Positions 1-9,378 of a DNA stretch of 64,000 nt are shown one piece after another. How positions within the stretch are numbered: the first letter of the stretch is position 1; each line of letters starts with the position of its first letter. Origin of the DNA: WRGA01 sp031553395 (GTDB lineage Bacteria; Bacteroidota; Bacteroidia; Bacteroidales; WRGA01). The notes under the pieces are model-generated. The model was not told where the DNA came from and ran no database searches. It worked only from the letters and a program-made list of their open reading frames with translations. The translations under genes were made by a program, and so were the position numbers. The stretch is from NCBI GenBank assembly GCA_031553395.1, contig JAVBLR010000011.1:124001-188000 (forward strand), written 5' to 3'.

Positions 1-3000
1 CGGCAAGCGCATAAACAATATATGCGTTATTGACATATTTTGGAGCAGCCGAAAATCCATATCTTCCACTATTCTGATTAAATCCGCCTTTTTTATCTTT
101 CCTACTTATGATAAAATCCAATGTACGCTGCATCATTTCTTCATTTACTCCCGAATATACCTTTTTCATTTCATAAAATTCAATTAATCCGTATGCCGAA
201 AGCACTTCGTGAGCAGGCGTTCCTCCATACCATTCAAATCCACCACCTTTAACTTCGTATGCAGCCAATTTGCCATAACCGTCTTTGATATATTCCAACG
301 CCTTTTTTTCGGTATTGGAATCGATTTTCTTATTGGCATACATAAACTGTAATGCAAAAATATTGGGGAATGTACTTGACGATACCTGTTCGAAACATCC
401 ATACGGTTGCCTGAAAATACTTTCCGCGCCACCTTGTAAATCATTCAGAATATTAGTATAACAAACAGCTTCCATCGTAATAAGCCCCTCTACTCCATTC
501 AATATAAACGTACTCGTTTTTTCCGGCTCATTTCCCGAAATACTTACTGTCTTAGGGTATCCTATCGAATAAACCGAAATTGTTTGATTTATTCGATCTT
601 TATAATCTTCACTTTCCAGCAAGATAGAAATATCATAAATCCCTACGCTATTACTTGCAACAAAAGGAATATAAACCGTTTTTGTTTCTCCTTTGGGAAC
701 AATTGCCGATACATCGTAAACAGCCTGTTCTTTTGAGGTTGTCTCTACTTTTCCCCGAAGTGATACTAATGTTTTTTGTAAAACCGTTAATGATAATTTT
801 ACGGGCCTGTCATTTTCCGTTGTATTTCGCAATAATACAGGAATAGAAACACTATCATTCACACTCATAAATAGGGGAATTTTTGCATCAGCAGAAATCG
901 GCAATTGAGTAGAATAATCTTTTTCTTGCCGTCCGACCAGTCCGTTTGAAGTAATACCTTCAGCTGTAACACAAAATGCAGAAGTTGCGTCGTTGTTCCG
1001 GAATGTTATTGTTGCTTTTCCGTCTTTGTCGGTTGTAATATTTCCATTCCAATAAACAGTTGTATTAAAATTTGTACGTTCATTAGAATCATTCGTATTC
1101 GACTTAAATTCAGTTGCCCGGTAAAATTCTCGCCTTGGAATATATACCCCTTGATATTTCGAATACTTGTTTCCAGATCTGAAACTTGCTGATTTTTTAC
1201 TACTTACATCAATAGAACCATTATTCGAAGCTATAGTTCCGTAATTATTTACAGAAGAAGGCCCTTGCAATGTTATATAATTGATATTATTTACATTTAT
1301 CAATTCCCAATTGGAAAAATTAGCATTAGAAAGGTCATTCAATGACATGCCATCCAGTATCATTACCGGATAAGTAGTACCCGTTGCCTGAGAATTTATT
1401 CCTTTATATGTAAAATTATTATACGACCTTTTGCCCGGATCGGCATTTTGTTCCTGCATAGAAACTCCGGCAATAGATCCTGAAAGTATTGATTCAAAAT
1501 CAGGAGGAATTACCCTATAATACTCCCTGGTTACAGAAACCGACATGGCAGCAGATACCATATCTTTTCTTTTTTCAGTTCCATAACCTATAACAACAGA
1601 TTCTTCAAGTACAGATTCATCGCTTGATAGTTTAATATCCGAAGAACGTTTATTTTGCACATAACTATAATCCTGTTGCTTTATATTAACAACACTTTCT
1701 TCAACTACAGATTCAATCACAACTGCTTTCTCAAACTCTGCATTAGATAGATAATAAAATCCATCTTCATTTGTTTGAATAGGCTTTGCATTAAAAAGAT
1801 TTACTTGATTGGGTTGTTGAGTTGCAAGCAATATATTTCCCGAAATATCCACATTATGAAAAACAAATTGTCCTTTTGTTGTTGTTTTCAATTTAGCAAT
1901 ACGGCGTTTAGAGCCTTGTTCAATTAAATACACTTCGGCTTGCACAGGCTTTCCTTTGCGCGTTACATATCCGTAAACATCACTTAGTTTTTCCGCGCCT
2001 TCGGTTAAATTCAATGAAGGATTTAATACATCATCCCATGAAAAACGTCTCCAACCATGCGTTAACATCAAATAATCGATAGCTTCGGGAGCTTTCTTTT
2101 CTTTTTCATCGAAATAAAATGACGGTTCATGTATTTTTCCTTTTAATTCGGATGATAGTAACATATACGTCAAGATATTATCTTGTTTTTCATCAGCAAA
2201 ACTCAATAATTGCTTATCTACAACTGATAATGAAAGGTTTGCAGGAACAGGATTTCCATCTTTATCACTTGTTGTTATATCCAATTTTACATATTCTTTG
2301 GGTTCATACGTATTTTTATTCAAATCTAATTTGATATTCAACACCTTGTCTTTATTGACAAAAGTTAATCGTTCGCAAACTGGATTATTTTCTTTATCAA
2401 ATAACGTAAAAACAGCAATTCCTGTAGGAAAATCTTTCAACGATGATTCAATCGTATTCATCCCTTTTCTCAACGAAACGGTGCGATTATCAACTAATTT
2501 CCCATGAACTTGCGCCGTAAAAGTTATCTGATTTTCTTCAGGAGCATGAATCGTCCATGTAATTTTATCTTTTTCCTGTTTTTTGATATTCAACACATAC
2601 GCTGCTTCCATTGCTTTTGGAAGCGGAACCAATATATTAATTCCTGTGGGGCGAGTAATTTTTGCACTGTATGTTTTTCCTTTTACCGGAGTAAATTCAA
2701 ATGAACCCATTCCCTGATGGAAACTTTCGAAATGAGCAACAATCGTATTGTTTTCATCAATAATCTCTCCCGAAACATCAGCTCCTTTACCAAATTCATT
2801 TAATGCTTCGAAAGCAACACGGCTTGTTACATTTTCGCATAAATCACCACCTTCGGGAAAAAATTGCATGTTGATATTATTCAATACAATCGGTATCGAA
2901 CGGGAAATGGATTCTTCCAATCCTCTATCGGTAATAACAGCCTGCAACAATCCATCGGTTGTAGATAACGATGTCGGCAAACGGAAAGTCAGTTTTGCAA

Positions 3001-3640
3001 TCCCTTCATTATCTGTTTTTGCATTGAATTTCGTTATTTCATTTCCATCTATTTTAATAGTCGTATTGATTGTTCCGTTAACAACCTTTTGATTATCCAA
3101 ATCCGTAACATTAAGGATTGCAACAACTTCGTCATTCGGTCCATAAGCTTTCTTTTCAAAATCAAGTTTAATTAATAAACGTGGAGTTATTACTTTTTGA
3201 ACTGTCAGTTCTTTTTTAAAAATACATTCTTCCCCGAAGTTTTTCATCCATTTGGTATAAGCGGCTAATGTATAAATTCCTCCGGCTGCATTGTAATCCA
3301 ATTTGAAATCGCCATTAGCCACTCCATTTAAAACAAACAATTCTCCTTTTTGAATGATATTTCCTTTCGGATCGAATAATTCAACATATACGACATCACT
3401 AATTCTGGATGGTTCGTGCGTAGTACTATTCAATAAAAACGCGTTAAACCAAATATATTCGTTTTGTTTATAAAATGATTTATCTGTTTGTAAATAAACA
3501 GTTTCTTCGGGATATTTTGTTAGGAAAATATCTAATTTATTTTTTAAGAATGCGGTAAAATCAGCCTTTTGAGTTTGTAAAGTAAAGGCGGTAATTACCA
3601 TAAAGATTATTCCAACCGATAAATATTTTTGTAGTTTCAT
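1..3640 (-). CDS. Alpha-2-macroglobulin-like protein with an embedded TonB plug domain (partial, runs off left edge)
   Basis: At least 1213 residues are visible; the frame is open to base 1, so the C-terminus is missing. A signal peptide (about 1-26) is followed by an MG2-like segment (VYLQTDKSFYKQNEYIWF), further macroglobulin-type beta domains, and a carboxypeptidase-regulatory-like domain near 547-610. A SusC-type plug follows at about 678-815, with VVIGYGTEKRKD at its start and NNGSIDVSSKK at its end. The A2M core (TVYWNGNITTDKDG) begins near 860, and the thioester motif GCFEQ has its Cys at about 1082 (bases 395-397). Bacterial macroglobulins are taken to trap proteases by a thioester and a cleavable bait. 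Here the plug sits just before the A2M domain, about where the bait lies in classical members. The protein is exported and, lacking a lipobox, is not an obvious lipoprotein. Start chosen at the signal-peptide Met. The role of the plug is unknown. Confidence 0.85.
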   Translation of the reverse strand, partial: MKLQKYLSVGIIFMVITAFTLQTQKADFTAFLKNKLDIFLTKYPEETVYLQTDKSFYKQNEYIWFNAFLLNSTTHEPSRISDVVYVELFDPKGNIIQKGELFVLNGVANGDFKLDYNAAGGIYTLAAYTKWMKNFGEECIFKKELTVQKVITPRLLIKLDFEKKAYGPNDEVVAILNVTDLDNQKVVNGTINTTIKIDGNEITKFNAKTDNEGIAKLTFRLPTSLSTTDGLLQAVITDRGLEESISRSIPIVLNNINMQFFPEGGDLCENVTSRVAFEALNEFGKGADVSGEIIDENNTIVAHFESFHQGMGSFEFTPVKGKTYSAKITRPTGINILVPLPKAMEAAYVLNIKKQEKDKITWTIHAPEENQITFTAQVHGKLVDNRTVSLRKGMNTIESSLKDFPTGIAVFTLFDKENNPVCERLTFVNKDKVLNIKLDLNKNTYEPKEYVKLDITTSDKDGNPVPANLSLSVVDKQLLSFADEKQDNILTYMLLSSELKGKIHEPSFYFDEKEKKAPEAIDYLMLTHGWRRFSWDDVLNPSLNLTEGAEKLSDVYGYVTRKGKPVQAEVYLIEQGSKRRIAKLKTTTKGQFVFHNVDISGNILLATQQPNQVNLFNAKPIQTNEDGFYYLSNAEFEKAVVIESVVEESVVNIKQQDYSYVQNKRSSDIKLSSDESVLEESVVIGYGTEKRKDMVSAAMSVSVTREYYRVIPPDFESILSGSIAGVSMQEQNADPGKRSYNNFTYKGINSQATGTTYPVMILDGMSLNDLSNANFSNWELINVNNINYITLQGPSSVNNYGTIASNNGSIDVSSKKSASFRSGNKYSKYQGVYIPRREFYRATEFKSNTNDSNERTNFNTTVYWNGNITTDKDGKATITFRNNDATSAFCVTAEGITSNGLVGRQEKDYSTQLPISADAKIPLFMSVNDSVSIPVLLRNTTENDRPVKLSLTVLQKTLVSLRGKVETTSKEQAVYDVSAIVPKGETKTVYIPFVASNSVGIYDISILLESEDYKDRINQTISVYSIGYPKTVSISGNEPEKTSTFILNGVEGLITMEAVCYTNILNDLQGGAESIFRQPYGCFEQVSSSTFPNIFALQFMYANKKIDSNTEKKALEYIKDGYGKLAAYEVKGGGFEWYGGTPAHEVLSAYGLIEFYEMKKVYSGVNEEMMQRTLDFIISRKDKKGGFNQNSGRYGFSAAPKYVNNAYIVYALA

Positions 3641-3732
3641 ATAATAATATTTTGTATATTTCCAATTCTAAATAACCAATATTCCCTTATAACATATTAT
3701 ATTCAAACAAAATTGGATTGCATCCATTTGTT

Positions 3733-3820
3733 AAGGCTGAAAGCCTTCAAGCATTAGCATAGGGCAACGCCCTATGCAATAGAATGATCCGAATTTACTA
3801 AGCCCTGAAAGGGCGTAAGC
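3733..3820. repeat. Left REP-like palindrome cluster
   Basis: Three short hairpins lie in a row. The first is AAGGCT-gaa-AGCCTT (3733-3747). The second is a 9-bp stem GCATAGGGC/GCCCTATGC (3757-3777). The third is GCCCT-gaa-AGGGC with a GTAAGC tail (3802-3820). The second and third, with flanks, recur as exact inverted copies on the far side of the transposase gene (28 bp, 3749-3776 versus 4341-4368; 23 bp, 3798-3820 versus 4299-4321). This is the arrangement expected of REP sequences around a REP-associated tyrosine transposase. Confidence 0.85.
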
Positions 3821-3824
3821 TTAC

Positions 3825-4277
3825 TCAATCCCATAAATATCGTTCATCATATTCTACTTTATACTTCTTCAGAAACGCTATCAACTCCTCCTTAAAAGGT
3901 CGCTTTTTATGATGTTCTTCTTGATTCCTTATATATTCAATTACAGTATGAATTTCTGATGGATTTACAGAGAATATACCATAACCGTCTTGCCAATAAA
4001 ATTTAGCATATCGTGTATTTTGCATTTTTATCCATTTAGAGGATTGCTTTTTTACTTCTTCAATCAATTTTATTTGAGTAACTTTTTTTGATAATAGGCA
4101 AAGTATATGTATATGGTCTCTGTACCCTCCAACTTGTATCGGATTACATTCTAACCCTTTACAAATACCACCAAGATATTCCCATAATCTTTCCTTAATA
4201 TTTTCATCTATATATGGATAGCGCTCTTTGGTACTAAATGTCAAATGAACATATACTTTTGATAATGATTGTGGCAT
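3825..4277 (-). CDS. REP-associated tyrosine transposase (IS200-like HUH protein)
   Basis: This 150-residue protein is of typical size for the Y1 transposase family related to IS200/IS605 TnpA. The HUH metal motif is H55-I56-H57 in YRDHIHILC, and the catalytic Tyr is probably Y115 in VIEYIRNQEEHH, a conserved end-of-domain pattern. The enzyme would nick single-stranded DNA at REP hairpins and form a 5'-phosphotyrosine link. The stop codon is only 4 bases beyond the left REP cluster. No tnpB partner or accessory gene is present, which fits a domesticated RAYT more than a classical insertion sequence. The frame is intact, so the enzyme may be active. Confidence 0.85.
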   Translation of the reverse strand: MPQSLSKVYVHLTFSTKERYPYIDENIKERLWEYLGGICKGLECNPIQVGGYRDHIHILCLLSKKVTQIKLIEEVKKQSSKWIKMQNTRYAKFYWQDGYGIFSVNPSEIHTVIEYIRNQEEHHKKRPFKEELIAFLKKYKVEYDERYLWD

Positions 4278-4298
4278 TTCTATATATTTTGGATTACT

Positions 4299-4384
4299 GC
4301 TTACGCCCTTTCAGGGCTTAGTTTTGTTGCGTTATTCTTTCATAGGGCGTTGCCCTATGCTAATGCTTAAAGGCCGTTGGCCTT
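4299..4384. repeat. Right REP-like palindrome cluster (inverted copy)
   Basis: The cluster holds GCTTACGCCCTTTCAGGGC (4299-4317), the CATAGGGC-gtt-GCCCTATG stem (4341-4359) and AAGGCC-gtt-GGCCTT (4370-4384). These are in mirror order to the left cluster. The outermost stem differs from its left partner (AAGGCT/AGCCTT there), but both sides of the stem changed together, so pairing is kept. Confidence 0.85.
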
Positions 4385-4493
4385 AGATTGATAATAGATT
4401 TAGTTTTATTAATATTCTTATTTTGAAATATTATTTATTTTCTTGATTTGCCCTTCTAATATCCCCCTTTGGGGGTTAGGGGGCTTTTGGCCT

Positions 4494-7277
4494 TTACAAC
4501 TCCAATGCTATCGAAAATGTATAACTTCTTGTACTCGGCAAATTAAATAAATCCAATCCTGCACCCATCGTATATCCAAAAAGAGATGAAGTTGGCTCAA
4601 CACCCGAATAAGGAGTAACAAGCAATAGATTTTGTGCTGAAAAAGAAAAAGTCAATGCTTTCATTCTCTTTATATTTCTCAATGTATAAGATAATGTAAC
4701 ATCCGAAAGCCGGAAATACGATGCATCTTCGATATATTCTTCTCCGACACCGGCAAAGCCATACCGTACCCATCGATTTTGGTACAATGGCAATTTGGGA
4801 TTGTAAAAATCTATCATTTGCGTATTTTCGTTTCCGGATAAATCAACCCCGTAAAAGACATTCCTTTTCATATTTCGTTGATTGCCTGTTTTTTCCGACA
4901 TGCCGTAATAATCGAGCGCGGCGTTCGTTCCGTTCCATTTATCTCCTCCATGTTTATATTCAAACAAAAAAGAGATTTGAAACTTTTTCCAATGCAAAAC
5001 AGGTTTTAATGTCGTAACAAAATCAGGCGTAGGATCTCCAATCATTTTCATAGATTGATCTACTAATGGAAAACCCTCATTACCAATTATCATTTCGCCA
5101 TTATCATTTCGCTGATACGTACTTCCATAAATCGCGCCAATTGGCTTTCCTTCTGCCAACACGCTTGCTATATCAGAAAATCCGGCTAACGGAAAATATT
5201 CATCCGGAAAATACATTGATTTAACTCTGCTCCGGCTTTTGCTGAATAATAAGCTAACATGAAGAGTTGTATTCCGATTAAAATAATTCTGATACGTAGC
5301 GCCAATTGTTCCACCTGTATTTTGTGTTCGGGCAACATTTTGCAATGATGGTGTTGTTCCGGATAAAACAGGAGCAATGAAATCACGGGTTGTATTATTA
5401 AAATAAACCAAATTAAAGTAGAGTTTATTATTTAGCACTGATATATCCGAACCCAACTCTATATTCAAATAAGTTTCCGGAGTAAGATTTTGAGGTTGGA
5501 AAATATCGGTATATTCATAATAATTTTTAAATGAATTAGCATTTTTTTTAGTAGAAAGCACGCTCGAATTGCGGTATACCAATGATGATTCATGCATGGA
5601 ACGGGAAATATTTCCATATATGCTCACAGACGTATCATGCTCCCATAATTGATAAGGCTCGATCCTGTATTTCAAACCCAAATACGGGAATAAATTCGTA
5701 TATGAACTTGCCGGTGCAGTCGTTGAAAAGTAATGTAAATTATTGAATGTAAGATAAAAATGCTCATTATTATAATTAACTCCGTATTTTATTTCATGTG
5801 TATTTCTTTGTAGAAAATTATCGTCGGAATTACTTAAAAAATCCCTCCAAACTTCTTCATCTTGATGCCTGAAATTATAATAAAGATTAAAAGCTAAATC
5901 TTTATTATGATCATTGAATAAGCGATATGATGAATTTAATTTGACGTTAATATCCGAAATTTTATCGTTCCGTTCCGAAGGAAGATATTCTAAAAAATAG
6001 GGGACTCCGTTGATTATATAATTCCATTGTCGATCATAGCTTGCCAACATATCTCCACTGAAACCCCTGTCTGAAGTATTTTTGTATTTCAATCCGATGC
6101 TCGACAACAAGTGCTTCATATTTTCATTATCGGGCAATTCGTTGATTAACGCGTATGGATTATTAATTATTATTGGAGAATAAGAACGTCTTGTTCCATT
6201 ATCCAGCAACCACGAACTTTTATCTTTCGTTGCATTCTTGCGGGAAAGCCCGTTTGCATTGTCAAATGTTACAGGTGTAGTTAAAACAGACGACATTATT
6301 GTTGCCATATTACTACCTCGAGTCAATAAATCGCCATTTGAATAGTTATATACAACATTCGCATTTCCCCTAAATCCCTTTCCAAATCGTATTTCATCCA
6401 TTCCCAACCCAACTGTGTAAGATTCATATTTGGAATTCGGAATCGGGCTTGTGCGGCTATGTTGCTTCAAATTGATAGAGACAACATTATCCTTATTGTA
6501 TCCGGGCGCTTTCAAGGAAATTTCATTTTGCAGATGCAATCCTGTTCCAAAAAAATCAGAAGAATCATATGCATTAGCCGGAGTTCCATTTCCCGTTCCA
6601 ATAGAAACTAAACGACCATTATTATCGTATGGATAACTACTTCCGTCATATTCCAATGTATTGATTGCCGGTCCCCAAGAAAACACTTCAAGATAACGGT
6701 CAGGTCCATACCATTGTAATTGAGTTCCATCTGTTTCCCCTTGTGAATATTTGTTTTGCAATTTGGGTAATTGGGTAATATTTTCCCATCCGAATGATGT
6801 TGTAACCTGCAGTTGGTATCCGGTCGGCCGCGATGCTTTTACTCTTTTGAATGTATAAATATTATCTTTCAAATTGAATTTAGCAATATCATCTATTCCA
6901 GGAAAATAAGAATATGTTGGCGTATTTTCATTTAAAAAAGCTACACCTGGAGCATCTTTCCCACTCAATAATCCGGAAGAAAAAACGGGTTCTTTAACAG
7001 GATAATTTTCTTGTTCCACCAATTCTTTTACCGGAATATACTTTGTTGTCATACCAAGATAAGCTATCTGCAAGGTGGCATTTATATCCACATTGTGCAA
7101 AATATAATAGCCATCGATGTTTGAAGTTGTGCCGGTTGAAGTTCCCTTAACACTTACGCTTGCTCCGATTAACGGCTCGCCTTCATCATCATATAAATAG
7201 CCCGACACTGATATATTTTGCCCGAAAAGGATAATGGAATAAAGAAAGAAGAATACAGTAATTAATGTGATTTTCAT
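4494..7277 (-). CDS. SusC-like outer-membrane beta-barrel lacking a plug domain
   Basis: This protein has 927 residues. It has a signal peptide (1-19, ending IILFGQ) and a carboxypeptidase-regulatory-like domain (about 21-83, GYLYDDEGEPLIGASVSVKG). About 70 linker residues follow, and then the sequence passes directly into the barrel part (from about 155: QLQVTTSFGWENITQLPKLQN, then WGP motifs). The C-terminus is typical of SusC barrels (YTFSIALEL). In SusC/RagA proteins a plug of roughly 130-150 residues with an xVIGYG start and an NGVIxITTKKG end separates these two parts; no such segment is present here. The frame is uninterrupted, so this is not a frameshift. The downstream macroglobulin on the same strand carries a complete plug. 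A -7 box lies 47 bases upstream. The substrate is unknown. Confidence 0.85.
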   Translation of the reverse strand: MKITLITVFFFLYSIILFGQNISVSGYLYDDEGEPLIGASVSVKGTSTGTTSNIDGYYILHNVDINATLQIAYLGMTTKYIPVKELVEQENYPVKEPVFSSGLLSGKDAPGVAFLNENTPTYSYFPGIDDIAKFNLKDNIYTFKRVKASRPTGYQLQVTTSFGWENITQLPKLQNKYSQGETDGTQLQWYGPDRYLEVFSWGPAINTLEYDGSSYPYDNNGRLVSIGTGNGTPANAYDSSDFFGTGLHLQNEISLKAPGYNKDNVVSINLKQHSRTSPIPNSKYESYTVGLGMDEIRFGKGFRGNANVVYNYSNGDLLTRGSNMATIMSSVLTTPVTFDNANGLSRKNATKDKSSWLLDNGTRRSYSPIIINNPYALINELPDNENMKHLLSSIGLKYKNTSDRGFSGDMLASYDRQWNYIINGVPYFLEYLPSERNDKISDINVKLNSSYRLFNDHNKDLAFNLYYNFRHQDEEVWRDFLSNSDDNFLQRNTHEIKYGVNYNNEHFYLTFNNLHYFSTTAPASSYTNLFPYLGLKYRIEPYQLWEHDTSVSIYGNISRSMHESSLVYRNSSVLSTKKNANSFKNYYEYTDIFQPQNLTPETYLNIELGSDISVLNNKLYFNLVYFNNTTRDFIAPVLSGTTPSLQNVARTQNTGGTIGATYQNYFNRNTTLHVSLLFSKSRSRVKSMYFPDEYFPLAGFSDIASVLAEGKPIGAIYGSTYQRNDNGEMIIGNEGFPLVDQSMKMIGDPTPDFVTTLKPVLHWKKFQISFLFEYKHGGDKWNGTNAALDYYGMSEKTGNQRNMKRNVFYGVDLSGNENTQMIDFYNPKLPLYQNRWVRYGFAGVGEEYIEDASYFRLSDVTLSYTLRNIKRMKALTFSFSAQNLLLVTPYSGVEPTSSLFGYTMGAGLDLFNLPSTRSYTFSIALEL

Positions 7278-7323
7278 TATTATAACTTTTTTGATTCAAA
7301 ACAAATTCCGGAATTTGAAACCT

Positions 7324-7331
7324 CAAATATA
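7324..7331 (-). promoter_or_regulatory. -7 promoter box for the plugless barrel gene
   Basis: On the minus strand the sequence reads TATATTTG, a match to the Bacteroidota -7 consensus TAnnTTTG, 47 bases before the start codon at 7277. No good -33 TTTG was found at the expected distance. Confidence 0.45.
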
Positions 7332-7439
7332 ATGGAATTATAAAAAAGATAATATATATTTATTTTCATCCATAAAAACAAAATTTAATACTTAGATGAA
7401 TGAACCTGTACTTTTCCACAAATTAATATGTTAAAAAAA

Positions 7440-7473
7440 TAAAATGCATGAATAAGATTATCCATGCATTTTA
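7440..7473 (-). terminator. Rho-independent terminator after the BspA-like gene
   Basis: An 11-bp stem TAAAATGCATG/CATGCATTTTA encloses a 12-base loop and is followed on the minus strand by a run of seven T. It lies about 140 bases beyond the stop codon at 7612. Confidence 0.7.
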
Positions 7474-7611
7474 AATAATATTGTTTTTATTAAACTGTTA
7501 ATTAGTTATATTCGTGTAGATTATTTTAGGTTTAGATAACTTCTCAATTCCAAAGAATAAGATAAACTAATTGTTTACACATTCTTATGACAATCGTTTC
7601 TGACTTTGTTA

Positions 7612-9111
7612 TTATTGCTTTATTATTTTACTGTTTCCAATAACTTTACCTTCTGAGAAAACACTAACATTATAAATCCCTTTTGGTAAATGTTTTATAT
7701 TTACTTCTGTTTTATCATTCACATTTTGAGTCAGCACTTCTTTACCAAACATGTCATAAATTTTAACTTGGATAAAACCAGCATAATCAACAAAAAAGCT
7801 ATCACTTGTCGGATTAGGGTAGACGTTTAAATGTAATAAAGACATATCTTTTAGACCTGCTCCCTTGGCATCCTCTACAATATTGAAATCTTTCCAATTA
7901 TCGTTTGCTAAATAGGCATTTTTTGTACCGGGCAAAACATGCAGGGTTACGGCAGATTTATTGATTTCTGCAAAAATATTCTCAAAACTATATTCTCCAT
8001 TGTTAATGGTTACTTCTGATGGTGTATCCCATAAGACGGTAAGCTCCGTTAAATCCGGGCAATCGCTGAAAGCATAAATATCTATATAATTAACACTTTT
8101 GGAAAGTGTGATTGATTTTATTTTATTCCAGGCGAAAGCTCCATGTCCGATAGAGGTAACATTTCCCGATACAAAAACCGAAGGCAACTGTTGGCAGTCT
8201 CTGAAAGCATATCCGGCAACTTCGGTAACAGTAGTTGGAATCAAAAACGAGTCATTTGCCTTGTTGGGCGGATAACGAACAATCGTGGTTTTGTTTTTAT
8301 TGTAAAGTACTCCATCCAAAACCGAGTATGCTGTATTTTCTTCTGCGACCTGAAAATTAATTAATCCTGTACATAGATTAAATGCTTTCGTACTGATATC
8401 GGTTACGTTACGGGGAATGCTTATCGAACTTAGATTGGAACAGTTACCAAAAGCCCAGTCGCCAATGGTTTTTAAGCTTTCAGGAAGAATAATTGAGCTT
8501 AATTTACTTTCCATAAAAGCCTCATCCGCAATAGCAATTACAGTGTTGGGTACAGAAAAAGAATTATCTGATTTGCCGACAGGATATTTCATTAGTTCTG
8601 TGTAGTCTTTATTGTACAGCACTCCATTTAAAGATGAATAAGCAGTGTTGCCTTCAGCTACATTTAGACTGCTTAATGATGGACAATTATCAAAAATCCA
8701 GGGTTCTATACTTGTCAACCCCGTTCCAAATGTAATTGATGTCAAATTTGAACATCCGCTGAAAGCATTATTTCCAATCGTTGTTACTGTATTGGGAAAC
8801 GTTATGGATGTGATTTTTGTATTGTTTGTAAAAGCACTGTTTGCAACGGCAGTTACCCTAAGTGTAAATGTAAAACCTGCCGCTTGAATGTCTCCAAGAA
8901 GTTCAGGAATTACCAGGTTGCCTGTAACATTACTATTGGTGCTGACAACCGAAACATGGATGTATTTACCATCGTGAACGGTGCTCATTCCGCTACCAGC
9001 AAAATCATCGTAAGTTACTCCATTTACAATAATTTGTACGGCGTGAATTGACAGCACTTGCAACATGAAGATTACAAATAAAATAATCTTTACTGTGTTT
9101 CCTTTATTCAT
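7612..9111 (-). CDS. BspA-like leucine-rich-repeat protein with T9SS sorting domain
   Basis: This is a surface or secreted protein built of BspA-type LRR_5 repeats of about 23 residues, such as SITFPNTVTTIGNNAFSGCSNLTSI and SIILPESLKTIGDWAFGNCSNL. Two internal spacers, NTAYSSLNGVLYNKDYTELMKYP and its second copy, point to duplication inside the array. The C-terminus carries a type A T9SS sorting domain (LNVYPNPTSDSFFVDY ... KGIYNVSV ... IIKQ). The frame stays open upstream to an ATG at 9213. The Met at 9111 is preferred because it gives a normal signal peptide (MNKGNTVKIILFVIFMLQV), whereas the longer form would have an unusually long hydrophilic leader. BspA relatives bind host or bacterial surfaces; the ligand here is unknown. 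Confidence 0.85.
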   Translation of the reverse strand: MNKGNTVKIILFVIFMLQVLSIHAVQIIVNGVTYDDFAGSGMSTVHDGKYIHVSVVSTNSNVTGNLVIPELLGDIQAAGFTFTLRVTAVANSAFTNNTKITSITFPNTVTTIGNNAFSGCSNLTSITFGTGLTSIEPWIFDNCPSLSSLNVAEGNTAYSSLNGVLYNKDYTELMKYPVGKSDNSFSVPNTVIAIADEAFMESKLSSIILPESLKTIGDWAFGNCSNLSSISIPRNVTDISTKAFNLCTGLINFQVAEENTAYSVLDGVLYNKNKTTIVRYPPNKANDSFLIPTTVTEVAGYAFRDCQQLPSVFVSGNVTSIGHGAFAWNKIKSITLSKSVNYIDIYAFSDCPDLTELTVLWDTPSEVTINNGEYSFENIFAEINKSAVTLHVLPGTKNAYLANDNWKDFNIVEDAKGAGLKDMSLLHLNVYPNPTSDSFFVDYAGFIQVKIYDMFGKEVLTQNVNDKTEVNIKHLPKGIYNVSVFSEGKVIGNSKIIKQ

Positions 9112-9378
9112 TCGCTTTTTTAGACTTGCCTTGTCTTTTGAATGGTCTACGATATCTGTTGCATTGTTTAAATTGCGGTTTTGTGGCATGTGTGGAAGTA
9201 CAATTTTTTTCATGGGTGATGATTTTTAATGATGAATTCAACGTTTAGATATTTTCTATTCTGCTTCAGCTTATTAGGGCTGTTATATAAACTTAACACA
9301 CAATTATTGTGACTTTCGGAGAGAAAAAAAGAATGCGTAAATATATGATTTAATTATATTTAATCCAATTTTTTTAAC

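Larger units (their letters stand above)
3733..4384. mobile_element. RAYT element: transposase gene between two mirror-image REP clusters
   Basis: The unit consists of the left palindromes (3733-3820), the transposase gene (3825-4277, minus) and the right palindromes (4299-4384), with the repeat order mirrored. It lies between the plugless barrel gene and the macroglobulin gene, both read on the minus strand. It therefore either interrupts an older operon or occupies its intergenic space. Target-site duplications are not expected for this HUH enzyme class and none were seen. Confidence 0.8.
7278..7611. other. Intergenic region: terminator plus promoter
   Basis: This 334-base stretch without a gene lies between the BspA-like gene and the plugless barrel gene, both on the minus strand. 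It contains the rho-independent terminator at 7440-7473 and the -7 box at 7324-7331. Nothing else was recognised. Confidence 0.6.

Noticed and set aside
4494..7277. Plug loss through frameshift or sequencing error
   Set aside because: The frame is continuous from the signal peptide to the C-terminal Leu, and the shadow frames contain no plug motifs such as VIGYG or NGVIxITT.
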